A stretch of 64,000 nucleotides of DNA, from contig OZ026837.1 of assembly GCA_964023205.1 (NCBI GenBank), forward strand, positions 11,571,479 to 11,635,478, written 5' to 3'. How positions within the stretch are numbered: the stretch's first letter is position 1; the number at the start of each line of letters is the position of its first letter. Both the position numbers and the translations under genes were made by a program. This DNA is from Lutraria lutraria (lineage: Eukaryota; Mollusca; Bivalvia; Venerida; Mactridae). The notes below the pieces were generated by a model that did not search any database, was not told where the DNA came from, and was given only the letters and a program-made list of their open reading frames with translations. Of the stretch, positions 49,180-64,000 are shown in pieces.

Positions 49180-50430
49180 ACAGCAGTTAAATCGAAAACT
49201 TTCCCCATTTTTTTTCTAAGCATACCTTGTGAGAATACAATATATGATTTGTCCCCAAATATTGTCATACAATGGATTTAGCCAAGAAACAATTTAGGGC
49301 CTGTACTCAATAACAGGTTAGTTGTGGAACCATTTAATCTTTTGTCTGGTCTTATTGTGATAATATGCAAACAAAAAACAAAATATATTTAGTATCAATT
49401 TTCAGATTTTAAACTTTGCAGACTTAAACAGAAGAAACCAATATCAACAAGGTCTATAAGCTTGGTCTTACAGAAATATTATTCTGGACAATAGTTTCAT
49501 TTTAGGGGTTATTAGAAGCAACCAAGAATTACTTATTTCTGGCTGAATAAATCTTCAAACAGTTTATCAAGAGATGGACAGATAACAAAAATTAAATCAC
49601 AGCAGTTATTTATCAATGGTTCAATAGTTATTTTCTGGAGCTTTCAAATTTTTTAGGGTTTGAAAATGTCTTAAATTCAGTAAAACTGACGTCGAAGGAA
49701 AAAGTAGTATTGTGTTGTTCGGTTTGGCATGAAAACTTGCTGGCTTGAGAATAGCAGTGTTGTATTCCATAAATTGAATTCAAAAACTACACAAAGTACT
49801 GTATTATGTGATAAATATACAATTACAACACAATCAATTACAACACTTAACTTAAATTCCTAAACCAAAGTAAAACTTTATACAAAAAAATGCCCTGTGA
49901 ATTACACAATAACTATTTTGTAGCAAAAAAAATATGTATCAATAAAATATATAAAAAATCAACTACATAAAATTATTACAAACTAAATCTATCACATTTT
50001 CACTAACAACAGCAAGAAATCAAATATTACGTAGAATATCATAATAATTTTTTTTTACAAATTACCTCCCTTGAAAATCACTAAAATTACTGTAAAATCT
50101 CACTTAGTGTCCAACTCAATATAACAACCACTTCATTATAACAACCATTTATTGTTGGACTTTCAATAAAGAGTCTTGGTCCTATTGTTAGTGTGCTGGG
50201 GTTTGAAATCCGGTGATCCAGGTTTAATTTCCAGTCGCAGAATGTCATATCCTTCTTTGAAAATTTGTCGAAGGACACCTGAATATTGAGAATATTGGGG
50301 GGATAAAAGATGGTCTCAATATTGAGAATTTACTTTATTATATATTACTATTTAACAGCCACAGATGATATGTTTAAATAATTAGTTGTCCTGATAATGC
50401 TGTAAAGGGACTTAATTTGCAAAATTCTTA
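49180..50430. other. intergenic AT-rich stretch, no gene seen
   Basis: No exon is supported. Around 50090-50340 the text 'aaatctcacttagtgtccaactcaatataacaacc' ... 'ctcaatattgagaatttactt' suggests one further MITE of the type used elsewhere (ends ATCTCA and GAGAATTTAC), which is uncertain. Confidence 0.5.
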
Positions 50431-50479
50431 AAACGAAAATAAAAAAAATATGTAAAAAGATAAAACAAAAAATATTGAG

Positions 50480-50625
50480 ATATACTAAAAGTAAAAAATA
50501 AATAAAAAATGTTTAAAGGACTAAAATAAAAAAAAGTTTTAAAGGACAAAAATAAAAAAATAAAATTTAAAGGACTAAAATAAAAAAAGATAAAAATTTA
50601 AAGGACTAAATAAAAGGAAAAGGTT
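50480..50625 (+). repeat. A-rich short tandem repeat (TTTAAAGGACTAAAATAAAA)
   Basis: Five imperfect copies of a unit of about 25-30 bp, built from TTAAAGGACTAAAATAAAAA, lie in a strand-asymmetric A-rich tract. Confidence 0.75.
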
Positions 50626-50639
50626 TCCATAACAAAAGA

Positions 50640-52160
50640 ATTATTTTACATCATCAGTGTTAAAACAAATAAAGCACAATTTACAACCTTGCTTCACTGG
50701 GGGGATATATTGCCCAGGTTAAGTGTAGAGATAATCACGATCAATCATACAAATAGACCAAATTGATTAAAAACAAAATAATACTGAATGAAGTAAACAA
50801 AAATCTAGGAGATCAGAAAACCGTACACAAATACTAACATACATAGTTCAAATGAAGATGAAATTAAATGCATTCAGTATGTACGATGTAGTATTCAACA
50901 TCAAGTAAATATCGACAAATTGACTAATGGTAACAAATAATACAGACACAATGCAAAACAATATAATTCTTTTTTTTGAAATGCTGCAATTATTATGATA
51001 GTTTGTAAATAGCAACACTTGCCTTTCATTAAAACAATGGTAATTTGTATATAGAAACACTTGCTTCACACAAATAGAATGATATTTTGAATAATAACAT
51101 TTGTCTCTAAAAACTATAATATTTTAAAAACCAATATTCATCACTCATAATTATATTTAATATACAGAAACACTTGTCAGTCACAATTTTTATGATATTA
51201 TAAATAGCATCACTTGCTACACACTAATAGAATGATATTTTGATTCACAACACTTGTCTCCAACAATATGAACTGATATTTTGATTAGTGATATCCATCT
51301 CTAACAATTAGAATATTTTATGTCTTCTACCTCCAACTAGAACTAAAATAATGCAATAATCATGTCACAATAATCATGTCACAATAAATTCAACATACTA
51401 ATGAAAAATGGTGATCTATCAGAGTATTTTATTTACATTCAGTTTAAAAAGTGGACAATTTAGTCTAGATAAAAACTTAACACAAGAAACATTTTCATGT
51501 AAATTTAAATTGTATGCTCAATGATCACTAGCACAAGGGGTACTAATAATTAGCTAAACATAATTGATTTAACTGTAAGTTAAATGCGGTACTGAATATA
51601 ATACCATCGAACAGTCACAGTTTAACAGCTGTTTGTGAAGAAAGGCAATCACATGAACACTGACACACTAATTAATAAATACATTAAAGATAAACCTCTA
51701 AATAAAGATCAACTGACCTTTAAAGACATCTTACTTCTATATCTTTGATGTCTGTAATTACCACTAATTCATAGGCAAAAGGTTAAATATTGTATACAAG
51801 GATTTCTGACACAGACAAATTTACATATCAAATCCCTGTATGGTGTTTCAGTAGACATTAACATCCAAAAAATGACAATAGATAAACTTAGTAATACAAG
51901 AAATGGTCCGTCTAATAATGTTGTAGTATGTCATTTAACTGACAACATGGAAAGAAATATTACATCAAAATATCCACCACAAAAAAAATACAACAACATA
52001 AAAAGGCGCTGTAGATGAAATTGTCAAAATAGCAATAGTCATAAAGTAGGTCAATCATAAAAGTTGACAACATGTACAACATCTGATATAACTAATAATA
52101 CATGTGTAGTAATAATGTTGTGCACCCAACCACAGGTCATTCATATATAGTCATGAGACT
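50640..52160. other. AT-rich stretch downstream of the ABCC gene, no gene seen
   Basis: From 50960 to 51340 a motif of the form 'aacacttg(c/t)ct' with 'aataatgatatttt' recurs about every 70 bp, a loose repeat. No coding exon is found; part may be 3' UTR of the minus-strand ABCC gene. Confidence 0.45.
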
Positions 52161-52163
52161 GCT

Positions 52164-52486
52164 AAAGGTCAACAATGCGTTGTCACAGATAAAACTAAAT
52201 GGCATCAATGTGCTGTCACGGATACAACTAAAGGTCAACAATGTGTTGTCACGGATACAACTAAAGGCCATCAATGTGTTACCATTGATACAACTAAATA
52301 TCATTAATGTGTAGCAATTGGCACAAATAGAGTTCATCATTGTGTTGTCATGGATACAACTAAAGGTCATCAATATTTCATAGTGGACATAACTAGACAT
52401 CATTGATTTGTTGTCAAGGATACACTAAACAATGTGTTCTCATGGATGTAAGTAAAAGTCAATGATGTATTATAATGGACAGAACC
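52164..52486 (+). repeat. 33-bp tandem repeat just past the ABCC stop codon
   Basis: Ten units of 33 bp, typified by AAAGGTCAACAATGTGTTGT then CACGGATACAACT, the outer ones degenerate. It ends 55 bp from the ABCC stop (52544-52542) and is thus probably in the ABCC 3' UTR. Because 33 is divisible by 3, frames stay open on both strands; I regard these as non-genes. Confidence 0.9.
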
Positions 52487-52541
52487 AAACTACTGCAGAT
52501 ATAATACAATACAAACTGTATAAAAACATTAAACACAAAAT

Positions 52542-63692
<11,151 letters not shown>

Positions 63693-64000
63693 CTAAAAAT
63701 GTACAGGAGTGTGATTGCAAAAAAATAATACAATGGAGAAAAATACTCAACACATAAAACTCCTGCAATTTTTAAGCAGATTTAATCAGGATCAGTACCT
63801 TTTTGCTGAAGATACATCAAGTCAGTAAAGAGGAAATTCTCTTGCAGAAGAATATACTGCATCTTTTATAATACAGAATAATAAGGAAGATTATTATCAC
63901 CAGTTAAGTCTGGTGGGTTAACATTCAACTTGTGTTTCTTTGATAACATAGCTATGAAGATATTCAATTTATCAAGATGAATTAATTAGTATATCCATCC

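Noticed and set aside
52102..52403. Overlapping open frames on both strands with 11-residue repeats
   Set aside because: Product of the 33-bp tandem repeat. The minus-strand frame matches the ABCC frame, but several stops (TAG at 52542, then TAA, TGA, TAG) intervene, so readthrough is not supported.
52164..52486. CRISPR-like array (regular 33-bp spacing)
   Set aside because: Units are contiguous with no unique spacers and the genome is eukaryotic.

Overview
The window is eukaryotic nuclear DNA: AT-rich, with short exons joined by GT-AG introns and very many short interspersed repeats. The gene set is metazoan. The repeats (TA-flanked CAGTC MITEs, elements ending GGCCCTCTTG, tRNA-derived SINEs) suggest a bivalve mollusc. 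That assignment is inference from repeat style and protein similarity; no species is claimed.

Layout. (1) 237-5097, minus: 5' part of RNF10, a RING E3 ubiquitin ligase that continues past the left edge. (2) 5431-11562, plus: a proline-rich protein of about 300 residues, tentatively PRR11/MTFR-like, divergent from RNF10 across about 330 bp. (3) 16036-19623, minus: complete OGFOD2, a 2-oxoglutarate/Fe(II) dioxygenase. (4) 19841-23526, plus: complete homologue of C22orf39 (PANTS), with a twin CX9C domain and an unexpected C-terminal CaaX box; its start codon lies 217 bp from that of OGFOD2. (5) 27664-41202, plus: complete 14-exon SLC13 sodium/dicarboxylate-type cotransporter. (6) 52542-63692, minus: 3' half (15 exons, about 680 residues) of an ABCC transporter that most resembles the sulfonylurea receptors ABCC8/ABCC9; its 5' half lies past the right edge. 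I built exon joins by hand from GT/AG sites. All reading phases agree across every junction, which is the main support for the models.

Between and inside the genes are repeats: a 1.38-kb TTAA-flanked element with a nested hAT-like insertion, a 507-bp MITE with 34-bp inverted ends, at least seven CAGTC MITEs, three CAACCTCT MITEs, three Helitron-like elements of 0.86-1.17 kb (two of them long, in opposite orientation and 18 kb apart), a family with CCCCCTTT hairpins, many SINE pieces, and four tandem arrays. One array (28-bp unit) runs directly into an SLC13 splice acceptor.

The six genes do not form an obvious pathway; apart from two divergent promoter pairs this is ordinary gene order. I found no operon-like, CRISPR or other previously undescribed multi-gene system. 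The most unusual signals are the CaaX/twin-CX9C combination, changed sodium-site motifs in SLC13, the acceptor-containing minisatellite, and nested transposon insertions with readable target duplications.
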